A stretch of DNA of 64,000 nucleotides from Crocinitomicaceae bacterium. GTDB taxonomy: Bacteria > Bacteroidota > Bacteroidia > Flavobacteriales_D > Crocinitomicaceae. Positions 17,221-26,112 of the stretch are shown in pieces. Each line of letters begins with the position of its first letter. Position 1 is the first letter of the stretch. A program made the translations under genes and the position numbers. The stretch spans positions 1-64,000 of the forward strand of contig JAHEMR010000034.1 of assembly GCA_024643545.1 (NCBI GenBank), written 5' to 3'. Below the pieces are notes generated by a model. The model ran no database searches and was not told the origin of the DNA. It saw nothing but the letters and a program-made list of their open reading frames with translations.

Positions 17221-18390
17221 ATGATATCATTCGACAACACTGAAGTTGCGTTCTCAAGCAAATCTAACCGTGACTTAAAAAGAGCATATTGGCTATTTCG
17301 CATCATCGCTTCTCCTTCCATCGTGAAATTTGGAAAAGGTGCAACCAACATGGCGTTAAAAATGCGACTTCCAATTTCTGCTCCAATCAAAGCGACCATT
17401 TTCCGTCAGTTCTGTGGTGGGGAAACGATTGCAGAATGTGACCGAACGATTGCAGATTTAGGGAAATTCGGAATCGGTACCATATTAGATTATTCCGTAG
17501 AGGGAAAAACAAGCGACGAAGATTTTGATCAAACGGTGAATATCATCATTCAAACGATACATCGCGCAGCCAATGATCCACATATACCTTTTGCCGTATT
17601 TAAAGTAACTGGTATTGGTCGTCACGATTTAATTGAAAAAGCTTCAACAAAAGGATATACACCAAGTGTTAGTGAAAAAGCGGAAATTGACGTTATTGTT
17701 TCTCGCATTGACCGTATTTGTAAAGCAGCCCATGAAGCTGGAACAGCTGTTTTCATCGACGCAGAGGAATCATGGATTCAAGATGCGATTGATCAATGGA
17801 CGTTTGACATGATGTTGAAATACAACACCGAAAAGTGCATCGTATTCAACACACTTCAAATGTACCGTCACGACCGTTTGGCTTTTTTACAGGATTGTCT
17901 TGTATTAGCGAAAGAAAACAAGGTCAAATATGGAATAAAGTTGGTTCGTGGCGCCTACATGGAAAAAGAACGTGCACGTGCAGCCGAAAAAGGATATCCA
18001 TCTCCGATTCAAGCAACGAAAGCCGACACAGACAAAGATTACAACGAAGGATTAAAAATCATTTTAGAAAACCGTGACGTTTTTTCCCTTTGCGCAGGAA
18101 CACACAACGAGGATAGTTCCGCTTTGTTAATGCAATTAATGCAGGAAGCGAACATCGATCCGCAAAGCGAGCAATTCTATTTTGCACAGTTGTTGGGTAT
18201 GAGTGATCACATCTCTTACAACGTAGCACATGCCAATTACCACGTCGCTAAATACGTTCCATTCGGACCTGTAAAAGAAGTGCTACCCTATTTATTGAGA
18301 CGTGCGGATGAAAACACTTCCGTCGCTGGTCAAACCGGACGCGAACTTTCACTCATTATAAAAGAGTTGGATCGTCGGGCTAAAAAATAA
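17221..18390 (+). CDS. proline dehydrogenase
   Basis: A 389-residue monofunctional FAD-dependent proline dehydrogenase that oxidises proline to pyrroline-5-carboxylate and passes electrons to the respiratory chain. Key family segments are visible: 'FAVFKVTGIGRHDL', 'VFIDAEESW', the FAD/substrate motif 'KLVRGAYMEKERARA' (about residues 240-254), and the C-terminal 'PYLLRRADENTS' motif carrying the paired arginines that bind the proline carboxylate. The length matches the stand-alone Bacteroidota form rather than fused PutA. It is convergent with the T9SS cargo gene, with only 3 bp between the stops. Confidence 0.93.
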   Translation: MISFDNTEVAFSSKSNRDLKRAYWLFRIIASPSIVKFGKGATNMALKMRLPISAPIKATIFRQFCGGETIAECDRTIADLGKFGIGTILDYSVEGKTSDEDFDQTVNIIIQTIHRAANDPHIPFAVFKVTGIGRHDLIEKASTKGYTPSVSEKAEIDVIVSRIDRICKAAHEAGTAVFIDAEESWIQDAIDQWTFDMMLKYNTEKCIVFNTLQMYRHDRLAFLQDCLVLAKENKVKYGIKLVRGAYMEKERARAAEKGYPSPIQATKADTDKDYNEGLKIILENRDVFSLCAGTHNEDSSALLMQLMQEANIDPQSEQFYFAQLLGMSDHISYNVAHANYHVAKYVPFGPVKEVLPYLLRRADENTSVAGQTGRELSLIIKELDRRAKK

Positions 18391-18393
18391 GCG

Positions 18394-19881
18394 CTATTCT
18401 TTGATAAACTTGAAGGAATGCTGTCCTATGTTTAAGAAGTAAACTCCTTTATTCCAACTATCGGTTTCTATCGTAAAGTTGGAAGCTAACTTCCCTGTAA
18501 AAAGTCTTTTACCCATTAAATCGCTTACGAAGTAATCTCCGCTAACCTGCTCACTCAAACGGATATGCAACTCATTCGAAGTTGGATTCGGGTACATCGT
18601 CAATTCGAGAATGGTTTGATTTAATTCGATGATTTCCACCAATTGATTCAAGGTAAACACGGTATCTGTCAACAAGGCTTGGGTATGACTAGGATGATAT
18701 TTCATTACATAAATATTGCTCCCACCATTTAATGCATTTTGTCCATCATTTACAATGGAATTAAATCCAACAGAAATAAAGCCTCCATCGCGGGTAACAG
18801 TCATTTCATTGCATTGATCTATTCCTTCATTAATGATCACGGTTGTTGGTAAGCCCATCCAATATGCATTAGCCGCATCATATAATCCATTATTTAAATC
18901 ATAGGAAAATTGAGTATTCGTCAAATTTCGGTATTGAAAACAAATGGAAAGCATGTAGGTCGGATCTGGCATAAATACGACTTGTTCAAATTGCGAATCG
19001 GAGATGGAAGTTGGAGAATTATCCGCTTCCGTATATTGGCTTTGCATGACAGCATTTAAATCCATTATGCGCATGTAATTATCATGATTTTGTTCATTAA
19101 CCAATCTATATCCAACAACATAGTACTTATCTTCGCCAAGCGCTATGTCCGATAGATGGTAGGAACCTGATTTTGGTCCAATCATGATTTGAGAAAGGAT
19201 CGTTCCTTGATCGTTGAAAGTAATCATGCATCCTTTCACCAAGTTTGAATCGGGAACGAACATATCACCTACAACAATGTATAAGGAATCTTGGAATCGC
19301 GTCACTGAAGTTGCTTGATCCTCACCAATTGTCCCAATTGTTTTTGTCCACAAGGTATCTCCATCTTTATTCATGCGAATCAGTAACATGTCTGTTGCAG
19401 AACCTAATAATGATTGACGGTATCCGACCATGACAATTCCGGTATCTTTCGTCATGATAGCATCCGTGATACGATCCCACGCAGGATTCGCATAGGTTTT
19501 CATCCACTCTTGATTCCCGTTTAGGTCTGTTTTAATCAACATCGCATCGAAGTTTCCTTGGCTTGATGAATTCGATATTCCAGCGATATAAAACCCACTT
19601 CCAGGTCGCTCCATTACAGCCACGGACTCTTCAGATTCCGACCCACCGTATGGCTGACTCCACATGAAATTTCCCATTGAGTCAATTTTCATGAGGAATG
19701 CTTGTGCGTTTCCTCCCCAACTTCCTGAACTACCAGCTACGAGGTAACAAGAATCGGATGTTTCAATGATATCCTCCCCTTTGTCAAATCCATTACCCGA
19801 ATACAGTTTGTAAAAGAATTGTTGGGACCAAGAATTGGAAACAACAAAAATCAAACTAAGGAGCGTGATTAAAATGCGCAT
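18394..19881 (-). CDS. T9SS-secreted protein with propeller-like repeats and type A sorting domain
   Basis: A 495-residue exported protein. It has a signal peptide (cut near NSWSQ). Repeats of the form 'GSSGSWGGNAQAFLMKID.MGNFMWSQPYGG' suggest a beta-propeller-like fold. The C-terminal 75 residues form a type IX sorting domain with the YPNP motif ('LTMYPNPTSNELHIRL') and 'GVYFLNIG'. The protein would cross the outer membrane through T9SS and be released or anchored to surface polysaccharide. It is the last gene of a four-gene unit, and its start overlaps the upstream barrel gene by 13 bp. The specific function is unknown. Confidence 0.82.
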   Translation of the reverse strand: MRILITLLSLIFVVSNSWSQQFFYKLYSGNGFDKGEDIIETSDSCYLVAGSSGSWGGNAQAFLMKIDSMGNFMWSQPYGGSESEESVAVMERPGSGFYIAGISNSSSQGNFDAMLIKTDLNGNQEWMKTYANPAWDRITDAIMTKDTGIVMVGYRQSLLGSATDMLLIRMNKDGDTLWTKTIGTIGEDQATSVTRFQDSLYIVVGDMFVPDSNLVKGCMITFNDQGTILSQIMIGPKSGSYHLSDIALGEDKYYVVGYRLVNEQNHDNYMRIMDLNAVMQSQYTEADNSPTSISDSQFEQVVFMPDPTYMLSICFQYRNLTNTQFSYDLNNGLYDAANAYWMGLPTTVIINEGIDQCNEMTVTRDGGFISVGFNSIVNDGQNALNGGSNIYVMKYHPSHTQALLTDTVFTLNQLVEIIELNQTILELTMYPNPTSNELHIRLSEQVSGDYFVSDLMGKRLFTGKLASNFTIETDSWNKGVYFLNIGQHSFKFIKE

Positions 19882-21086
19882 TTTACTTGTAGAATTATGG
19901 ATTCACCTGTTTTACTGAATAAATTTTCACTTGCTACCCCAATGTTCCAGTTGGAGAATTGAAAGCTAGAGTACATCCCCCATTTTAAGCGGGAAAATCC
20001 ACCGTAGGAAGCGCTTAGTCCTGTGGACCAATGTTTGGTCACTTTGCCATGAACGCCTGCAAAGAAATATGGAATGTAGTTTTGCGAAAGAAACATACGC
20101 GCTCCGTAGAAACTTTGAATGCGTTGAATTGCTTGCATATCGACCAATTTGGAAAACTGAATGAAACCAGGTAACAAAAGGGCTCTTTTCACTGTGCCTT
20201 TTTCAATTCCAAGGGTATCAGCTAATTGAATCGTATTCATGAAATTTTGTTGTACAATTTGATTCAAATTAAAGCCTGTGTACTGAAAAGATGAATCTGC
20301 AGAATAGCGTGACATTGGATGTGTTGGAATGATAAACCCAATGTTTTTAGCCAGTAACTGAAAGGACATCTCACGGTCATTTTCGTTTGTCTGAATTCGG
20401 TAATCGATATCAAATGAAAGTCCAAATCCTTTTGAAAATCCGGATCCCCTTGAAAAAGTAAAGTCTCCTGAATAATCCATGTTAATGGTGTCATTCTGTA
20501 CATCTTGGTAGATGGTTGCTTTCTGCATATTTCCGGAAGCAAATTGATTCAAGGAAATCAAGTTAAGTGTTAGAGCGTTATTGGTAGAACGATTAAATAT
20601 GCCAAATCCAATTTTCGAGTATCCCATAGACTGAAAACGCGTTCCAGAAAGATCGGCCGTATCTCCTAAGAACAATCCGTTTCCCTCGAATGCATAGCGA
20701 AAAGCATCTCTTGAAAACATGATGGATGAAAATTGATGATATCCAGCTTGAATGGAATATCCGTGGTTATAAAACGGACTATTTTCATTTTTTGTCAAAT
20801 CTCCTTTTGACCGGAACGACAACTCTGCATTCATATCCAGACCGAACTGATTGATATTTTGAAGGCGTTCAATGCTCGCATTCTTCATGTCTTGATCGAT
20901 GTTTCCTCCATAAAAAAACGATTGCACAATGTTCTTTCCAATGGCATTCGACGCGTAATCACCATTCGATGTAAGCGTGATGGATCCGCTGCGCTGACCC
21001 ACCGTATCCTTAATAATCGGTAACATGTTTTGTCCAAAAAGGTTGGCGCTACCAAGCAAAAAGAACAGACTAATTAGATTTCTCAT
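19869..21086 (-). CDS. outer-membrane beta-barrel protein, DUF5723-like
   Basis: A 405-residue protein with a signal peptide (cut near SANLFGQ). Its long beta-rich sequence has strand motifs such as 'GYSIQAGYHQFSSIMFSRDAFRYAFEGN' and 'WSTGLSASYGGFSRLKWGMYSSFQF', ending '...ESIILQVKCAF'. The N-terminal segment resembles DUF5723-type flavobacterial barrels; this is a pattern judgement that a profile search would settle. It overlaps both the lipoprotein gene before it (4 bp) and the T9SS cargo gene after it (13 bp), so stoichiometric co-production is likely. Confidence 0.7.
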   Translation of the reverse strand: MRNLISLFFLLGSANLFGQNMLPIIKDTVGQRSGSITLTSNGDYASNAIGKNIVQSFFYGGNIDQDMKNASIERLQNINQFGLDMNAELSFRSKGDLTKNENSPFYNHGYSIQAGYHQFSSIMFSRDAFRYAFEGNGLFLGDTADLSGTRFQSMGYSKIGFGIFNRSTNNALTLNLISLNQFASGNMQKATIYQDVQNDTINMDYSGDFTFSRGSGFSKGFGLSFDIDYRIQTNENDREMSFQLLAKNIGFIIPTHPMSRYSADSSFQYTGFNLNQIVQQNFMNTIQLADTLGIEKGTVKRALLLPGFIQFSKLVDMQAIQRIQSFYGARMFLSQNYIPYFFAGVHGKVTKHWSTGLSASYGGFSRLKWGMYSSFQFSNWNIGVASENLFSKTGESIILQVKCAF

Positions 21087-22663
21087 AGGACTACTTTTGT
21101 GTTCAATTTCATCCGAAGTTTAAAGGATAAGAAAGCTTTCGCTTGAACTTGCTTTGGCTCACTAAGTCCCGTGGATGTATTTGGTGAATCGAAGCGTGCT
21201 TCTACTATGATTTTCTTCATAACACCTAAATCAGCAAGTACGTCTTTTTCAAGTAAAAACTCAATATGGGAGGGCTGTTTTTTTAACCCATCCAAGGGAT
21301 CGATGGCAGCCATTTCGCAAGAAGAAATTTGACTACTTCCAATCAAAGTGTGAAGAATCTGACCATCTTCGGTCATCAAATACAACACTGGATCACAACT
21401 GAAAGGAAAAGCGTTGCTGACATCCAAATAAATCAATCCTGATTCGACATGAGTCTTGTTATCATTTTGCTTGAAGTTGATGTCAAAGGTATCACGCAAG
21501 GTAAGTCCATTAAATCCAAGTTTCAACGGTAATTGTGCACTCGCCTTTACTTTAATTCGACTATTTGGAAAAGCTTCATCGTTTCCTGCGGAAATATTTC
21601 CCCAAGGATTTAATTGTACTTCATAGGAAGCTTGATTTGAAGCGCCAAGATTTTCTAGAAACGATTCTAGGTTTGAATTACTTGAATTAAAGGAGAGTTG
21701 CTGTGCATTGGATTGAAGCGAGGACCATGATCCCACAGCGGGAGAAATGTAAAAACTCGGACCAATTTCTGGCGAAGTCAACGAAACGGTATTTCCCAAT
21801 TCATTGGTATTTTTTAAGTAATGAAGTTGCCCGCGAATAGGAACTTTAATTCCATTTTCAACCGTTATTTGCAATGCAGTTTGTGGTAAATCCAAGGTTC
21901 CTTCTGTGATTTTACCCATGAAATCAATATTGAAGTCGGCGACATCGGAGAAGACTTTCGATCCGAAATATCCTTTTGCATAATCTACTTTGATATCCGT
22001 TAAACTCGCTTCAAATTTAAAATCATATGCAGAGCTGATGGAAACAGGCGCACCATTTGGATCTGTTGTTAAGGTCAATTTCGTTTGTAGAATGTTGTAT
22101 TCCAATCCACTCAATCCACGTAGGTCAATTTGGTAGTTGGTTAAATCGAGTAACTCTTCTTTTACTGTTGGACTGGCTACTGAACCTGCGTCCACGCTGT
22201 AATTTTGTTCAAACATCACCCCATTTTGGGTAACTCCAGGCATTTGCACTTTAAACAAAACTTTAGTCCCCAGCGGATTGAATACTTTTACTTTGACACG
22301 ACCATCTTTCACTCGTATTGACTTCAACTGAATGTCATCTAAGTCAAATGTATGTTCTTCTACGGCATTCACGAACGTCGTTCCCGGAGGAATGTTACTC
22401 AAAGTGATAATCGGTGAGAAAAGTTGTACGACGGATGTATCAGGGATTTTGATTAATTCAGAAAAGCCGATGTCTAATAATGTTCTGGTTAAATTAACCT
22501 GAATCTCCCCATTTGTTTCGGTAAGGGAGGAATCATTGACCCAGTTTTTTAGTGAAAGCGTATCGTGAACCAGAGGTGCTTCTAGGTCGACATTCCATGA
22601 GGTCCCCTCCTTTTTACAGGAATAAACACCAATTATCAGGCAAAATAATAGTAGTTTTCTCAT
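21083..22663 (-). CDS. large lipoprotein, beta-rich, unknown function
   Basis: A 526-residue protein. A short signal peptide with lipobox (IIGVYSCKKEG, Cys at about residue 16) indicates membrane anchoring. The mature region is beta-rich, with many alternating polar and hydrophobic strands and no catalytic motif that I recognise. It starts 1 bp after the thiolase stop and its end overlaps the barrel gene by 4 bp. Placement suggests an outer-membrane complex with the downstream barrel, perhaps handling the T9SS cargo encoded last (inference). Confidence 0.65.
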   Translation of the reverse strand: MRKLLLFCLIIGVYSCKKEGTSWNVDLEAPLVHDTLSLKNWVNDSSLTETNGEIQVNLTRTLLDIGFSELIKIPDTSVVQLFSPIITLSNIPPGTTFVNAVEEHTFDLDDIQLKSIRVKDGRVKVKVFNPLGTKVLFKVQMPGVTQNGVMFEQNYSVDAGSVASPTVKEELLDLTNYQIDLRGLSGLEYNILQTKLTLTTDPNGAPVSISSAYDFKFEASLTDIKVDYAKGYFGSKVFSDVADFNIDFMGKITEGTLDLPQTALQITVENGIKVPIRGQLHYLKNTNELGNTVSLTSPEIGPSFYISPAVGSWSSLQSNAQQLSFNSSNSNLESFLENLGASNQASYEVQLNPWGNISAGNDEAFPNSRIKVKASAQLPLKLGFNGLTLRDTFDINFKQNDNKTHVESGLIYLDVSNAFPFSCDPVLYLMTEDGQILHTLIGSSQISSCEMAAIDPLDGLKKQPSHIEFLLEKDVLADLGVMKKIIVEARFDSPNTSTGLSEPKQVQAKAFLSFKLRMKLNTKVVL

Positions 22664-22664
22664 C

Positions 22665-23873
22665 TTAAGCTCGTTCGATTACCGCCGCATATCCTTGTCC
22701 AACGCCAATGCACATGGTCACCAGTGCATAACGTTTGTTCGTTGCTTTTAATTGTCTTGCTGCAGTCAAAAGTAATCTTGCTCCAGACATTCCTAGTGGA
22801 TGCCCCAAAGAGATTGCTCCTCCCATTGGATTGATGCGTGGATCATGGTCATCCAATCCCAAGCTACGTGTACACGCTAAAACTTGTGCGGCAAATGCTT
22901 CGTTGATTTCGATGATATCCATTTGATCCAAGGTTAATCCAGCACGACTCAATGCTTTCTGCGTTGCTTCCACTGGACCAATTCCCATGATGCGCGGTTC
23001 TACTCCGGCTACTGCTGCCGAAACCATTCGCGCCATTGGAGTTAATCCATGGTTTTTCAACCCATCTGCACTTGCCATTAATAAAGCTGCTGCTCCATCG
23101 TTCAAACCGGATGCATTTCCAGCAGTTACGGTTCCGTCCTTTTTAAATGCGGGACGCAATCCAGCTAAACTTTCAATGCTCGTCGATGGACGAGAAAATT
23201 CATCTTTCGATATAACTTGAGGCTCTCCTTTGCGTTGTGGAATTGAAACCGGAATGATTTCACCTTCAAAATATCCACTTGCTGTTGCTTTTGCGGTTTT
23301 TTCTTGAGACCAGCATGCGAATGCATCTTGATCTTCGCGGCTTATTTGAAATTTCTCAGCTAAATTTTCAGCGGTCATCCCCATGGAATCTACGCCATAA
23401 ATTGCCTCCATTTTTGGATTGATAAAACGCCATCCGAAAGAAGAATCGAACATTTGTGCATCGCGACCAAATGCGCTACTTGTTTTTGAAATTACCCAAG
23501 GTCCGCGAGTCATGTGTTCGACACCACCTGCGATATACAAATCCCCGGCTCCATCTTTCATTGCTCGTCCAGCGTTAACTGCTGCCGCCAATCCTGAAGC
23601 ACAAAGTCGATTCACTGTCTCTCCAGCAACTTCTTGTGGAAGTCCAGCCAACAACGCAGCCATTCTCGCTACATTTCGGTTATCTTCACCCGCCTGATTG
23701 GCACAACCAAGGATGACATCTTCAATTTTCGTTTGATCCAAACTTGGATGTCTTTCCACCAATGCTTTCAATACAATTGCGGCTAAATCATCTGCGCGAA
23801 CAGGTGATAAACTTCCTCCAAAACTCCCAATCGGCGTGCGAACACCATCTACCAAGTATACTTCTTTTGACAT
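22665..23873 (-). CDS. acetyl-CoA C-acyltransferase (thiolase)
   Basis: A 402-residue thiolase-superfamily enzyme that catalyses reversible transfer between acyl-CoA/acetyl-CoA and 3-oxoacyl-CoA. The acylated Cys lies in NRLCASGLAA (about residue 90), the His in GHPLGMSGAR and the second Cys in CIGVGQG. 'NEAFAAQ' and 'GGVEHMTRGPW' are also typical. The sequence resembles the FadA/PcaF type used in fatty-acid or aromatic degradation, but the exact chain length is not determinable. It heads a run of envelope genes with a 1-bp gap, an unusual pairing. A -7 element (23891-23898) lies 17 bp upstream. Confidence 0.92.
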   Translation of the reverse strand: MSKEVYLVDGVRTPIGSFGGSLSPVRADDLAAIVLKALVERHPSLDQTKIEDVILGCANQAGEDNRNVARMAALLAGLPQEVAGETVNRLCASGLAAAVNAGRAMKDGAGDLYIAGGVEHMTRGPWVISKTSSAFGRDAQMFDSSFGWRFINPKMEAIYGVDSMGMTAENLAEKFQISREDQDAFACWSQEKTAKATASGYFEGEIIPVSIPQRKGEPQVISKDEFSRPSTSIESLAGLRPAFKKDGTVTAGNASGLNDGAAALLMASADGLKNHGLTPMARMVSAAVAGVEPRIMGIGPVEATQKALSRAGLTLDQMDIIEINEAFAAQVLACTRSLGLDDHDPRINPMGGAISLGHPLGMSGARLLLTAARQLKATNKRYALVTMCIGVGQGYAAVIERA

Positions 23874-23890
23874 GAATTTTAATCTTTTAC

Positions 23891-23898
23891 CAAAGGTA
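23891..23898 (-). promoter_or_regulatory. TAnnTTTG -7 element of the thiolase operon
   Basis: TACCTTTG on the minus strand ends 17 bp before the thiolase ATG. It is the only candidate promoter seen for the four-gene unit down to 18394. Confidence 0.45.
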
Positions 23899-24038
23899 AT
23901 TGAAAAAGCAGAAAGTTGGACTACCGAAATGGAATTGTTTTATCCATGTGGAACGTTCCAATTAGGCTGAAAAAATGATCGTAATCGGTGGTGGGAAAGC
24001 GAATTATTCCTAAGTTCGTAGGATCAACAAAGACACAA

Positions 24039-25445
24039 ATGAGCACATATCCTTTTCATGCAGTTTCCGAAGCGGACATTCATTTTTTCACAGAATTACT
24101 CGGTTCTAATGCCTTATTTAGTGAAGAACAACGCGTGAATTACGGACATGATGAAACGGAGGATTTATCCTTTCCCCCAAGTGTTGTTTTACGTCCTGGA
24201 ACACCGGAAGAAATTTCCAAAATCATGGCGTATTGTCACCAAGAAGGAATTCCAGTAACACCTGCAGGAGCGCGAACTGGATTAAGTGGTGGCGCTTTAC
24301 CCATACACGGCGGAGTTCTATTATCCATGGAGCGATTCAACCGAATCTTAGAAATCGACGAAAAAAACCATCAAGTCATCACTGAACCAGGTGTCATTAC
24401 GCAAGTATTGCAAGACGCGGTAAAGGAAAAAGGATTGTTTTATCCACCAGATCCAGCGAGTAAAGGATCTTGTTTTATTGGCGGTAATGTTTCCGAAAAT
24501 TCCGGTGGACCAAAAGCGGTAAAGTACGGTGTGACCAAGGATTACGTGTTGAATTTAGAAATCGTGTTGCCAACAGGTGAAATCATTTGGACAGGAGCCA
24601 ATGTACTAAAAAACGCCACTGGTTATAACTTAACGCAACTTATCGTCGGATCAGAGGGGACTTTGGGCATCATTACGAAAATCGTAATGAAGTTGATTCC
24701 GCATCCCACGCATGATTTATTAATGTTGGTTCCTTTTTTCGATGCACAAAAAGCCTGCGAAGCAGTAGCTGCAATTTTCCAAGCTGGAATTACACCAAGC
24801 GGATTAGAGTTCATGGAGCGGGACGCATTGACATGGACGCAAGCCTTCACGGGTGAAACATCGATTCCCGTAGCGGACAATCACCAAGCACATTTGATCA
24901 TCGAAGTGGATGGTTTCGATCCAGATCAGTTGATGCAGGAATGCGAGAAAATTCTTGGCGTTCTTGAAGGATTCGAAACAGACGAAATTCTATTCGCAGA
25001 TTCCGAAGCACAAAAGAACACACTATGGAGTTTGCGCCGAAAAGCAGGTGAAGCGGTGAAAGCGCAGTCCATCTACAAAGAAGAAGATACCGTTGTTCCA
25101 CGCTACGCCCTACCGCAATTGCTTTTCCATGTTAAAGAAATCGGAAAGAAATACGGTTTTTACTCCGTTTGCTATGGTCATGCTGGCGATGGAAATTTGC
25201 ACGTAAACATCATCAAAGGGGAATTAAGCGATGAGAAATGGAATAAAGAATTACCCATTGCAATTCGCGAATTATTTTCGGAAGTGATCAAACTGGGTGG
25301 AACGATTTCAGGCGAACACGGCATTGGACTCGTTCAGAAATCCTACATGGATCTTGCCTTTCCGGAGGTCGCTTTGGAACTGATGAGAAACATCAAAAAA
25401 GTCTTTGACCCGAAAGGAATTTTGAATCCAGGGAAGGTTTTTTAA
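24039..25445 (+). CDS. FAD-linked oxidase, GlcD / D-lactate dehydrogenase type
   Basis: A 468-residue flavoprotein counted from the ATG of MSTYPFH. A GTG start at 23988 is possible, but its leader does not resemble the family. It belongs to the FAD-binding type 4 oxidases that oxidise D-2-hydroxy acids (glycolate, D-lactate). The FAD-binding 'PVTPAGARTGLSGGALP' and 'GGNVSENSGGPKAVKYG' segments lie in the N-terminal half. The C-terminal cap carries the metal/substrate motifs 'GHAGDGNLHVN' and 'SGEHGIGLVQK'. The exact substrate is not resolvable. It is monocistronic and divergent from the thiolase gene. An 8-bp tandem repeat begins at its stop codon. Confidence 0.88.
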   Translation: MSTYPFHAVSEADIHFFTELLGSNALFSEEQRVNYGHDETEDLSFPPSVVLRPGTPEEISKIMAYCHQEGIPVTPAGARTGLSGGALPIHGGVLLSMERFNRILEIDEKNHQVITEPGVITQVLQDAVKEKGLFYPPDPASKGSCFIGGNVSENSGGPKAVKYGVTKDYVLNLEIVLPTGEIIWTGANVLKNATGYNLTQLIVGSEGTLGIITKIVMKLIPHPTHDLLMLVPFFDAQKACEAVAAIFQAGITPSGLEFMERDALTWTQAFTGETSIPVADNHQAHLIIEVDGFDPDQLMQECEKILGVLEGFETDEILFADSEAQKNTLWSLRRKAGEAVKAQSIYKEEDTVVPRYALPQLLFHVKEIGKKYGFYSVCYGHAGDGNLHVNIIKGELSDEKWNKELPIAIRELFSEVIKLGGTISGEHGIGLVQKSYMDLAFPEVALELMRNIKKVFDPKGILNPGKVF

Positions 25446-25552
25446 TGTGCTAATTTGCTAATGGACTAATGTGCTAATTACCTAATGTGCTAATGTGCTA
25501 ATTGTTCAATGTGCTAATGTGCTAGTTGGTTATTGGACTAATTTGCTAATTG
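25443..25552. repeat. degenerate 8-bp tandem repeat (TAATGTGC)
   Basis: About 13 consecutive units related to TAATGTGC / TAATTTGC / TAATGGAC run from the stop codon of the FAD-oxidase gene almost to the end of the intergenic gap. Several units are identical (25443, 25467, 25483, 25491, 25515) and others differ by one to three bases; the copy at 25508-25514 is one base short. The array is noncoding. Confidence 0.85.
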
Positions 25553-25576
25553 TTTTTCGCTGCGGCAGAGTGATCA

Positions 25577-26110
25577 TTATTTCATCCATTTTAAATTGCG
25601 CGCGTAGAGAAAAACCCAGCTTCCACCGTAAAGTGTATTTAATACGATGACAAAGGTTGGAACATCGCTTGGCGTGGTGAAGAAATAACTTTGGATGACA
25701 TACAAAAAGCAATAGCCAATGTAAAAATGGAATCCAATTTTGCGTCCGATAAACATTAGGTAGACTGCAATGAGTGCAAATACCGAAATGAGTAAAATTA
25801 ATCCGTTGTAGGCCACGAAATTCGCAAACATATTATCGGACATCTTCTCCAATTTTGTGAGGACTTCAGACCAGTAGGACAGGTCAACTTTTTCACTTTT
25901 CGCCAACACATCAAGTTTTTCTTGCGAATCTGCGAATTGAAGTTTCGCTGCTTCTAATTCTTCTGAACTAGGTTTTCCTCCTAATGCTCCAAATACAGAA
26001 GTTAGGATAGACACTCCAATATTCACAAAAGACATGATGGAAATAATCAATAGAAATTTCGGTCTTTTTGGGATTTCATTTCCTTCCAATACTTGTTCAA
26101 ATTCTTCCAT
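25577..26110 (-). CDS. four-helix integral membrane protein, unknown function
   Basis: A 177-residue protein. About four hydrophobic helices are visible: 'FLLIISIMSFVNIGVSILTSV' near residue 20, 'GLILLISVFALIAVYLMFIG' near 105, 'FYIGYCFLYVIQSYFF' near 132, and a C-terminal helix ending in 'WVFLYARNLKWMK'. A charged soluble loop separates helices 1 and 2. No family is recognised. It follows hutH by 2 bp and is the last gene of the fabG-hemB-hutH run. Confidence 0.65.
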   Translation of the reverse strand: MEEFEQVLEGNEIPKRPKFLLIISIMSFVNIGVSILTSVFGALGGKPSSEELEAAKLQFADSQEKLDVLAKSEKVDLSYWSEVLTKLEKMSDNMFANFVAYNGLILLISVFALIAVYLMFIGRKIGFHFYIGYCFLYVIQSYFFTTPSDVPTFVIVLNTLYGGSWVFLYARNLKWMK

Positions 26111-26112
26111 AA

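Noticed and set aside
25443..25552. CRISPR array
   Set aside because: The unit is only 8 bp, contiguous and without spacers or cas genes.
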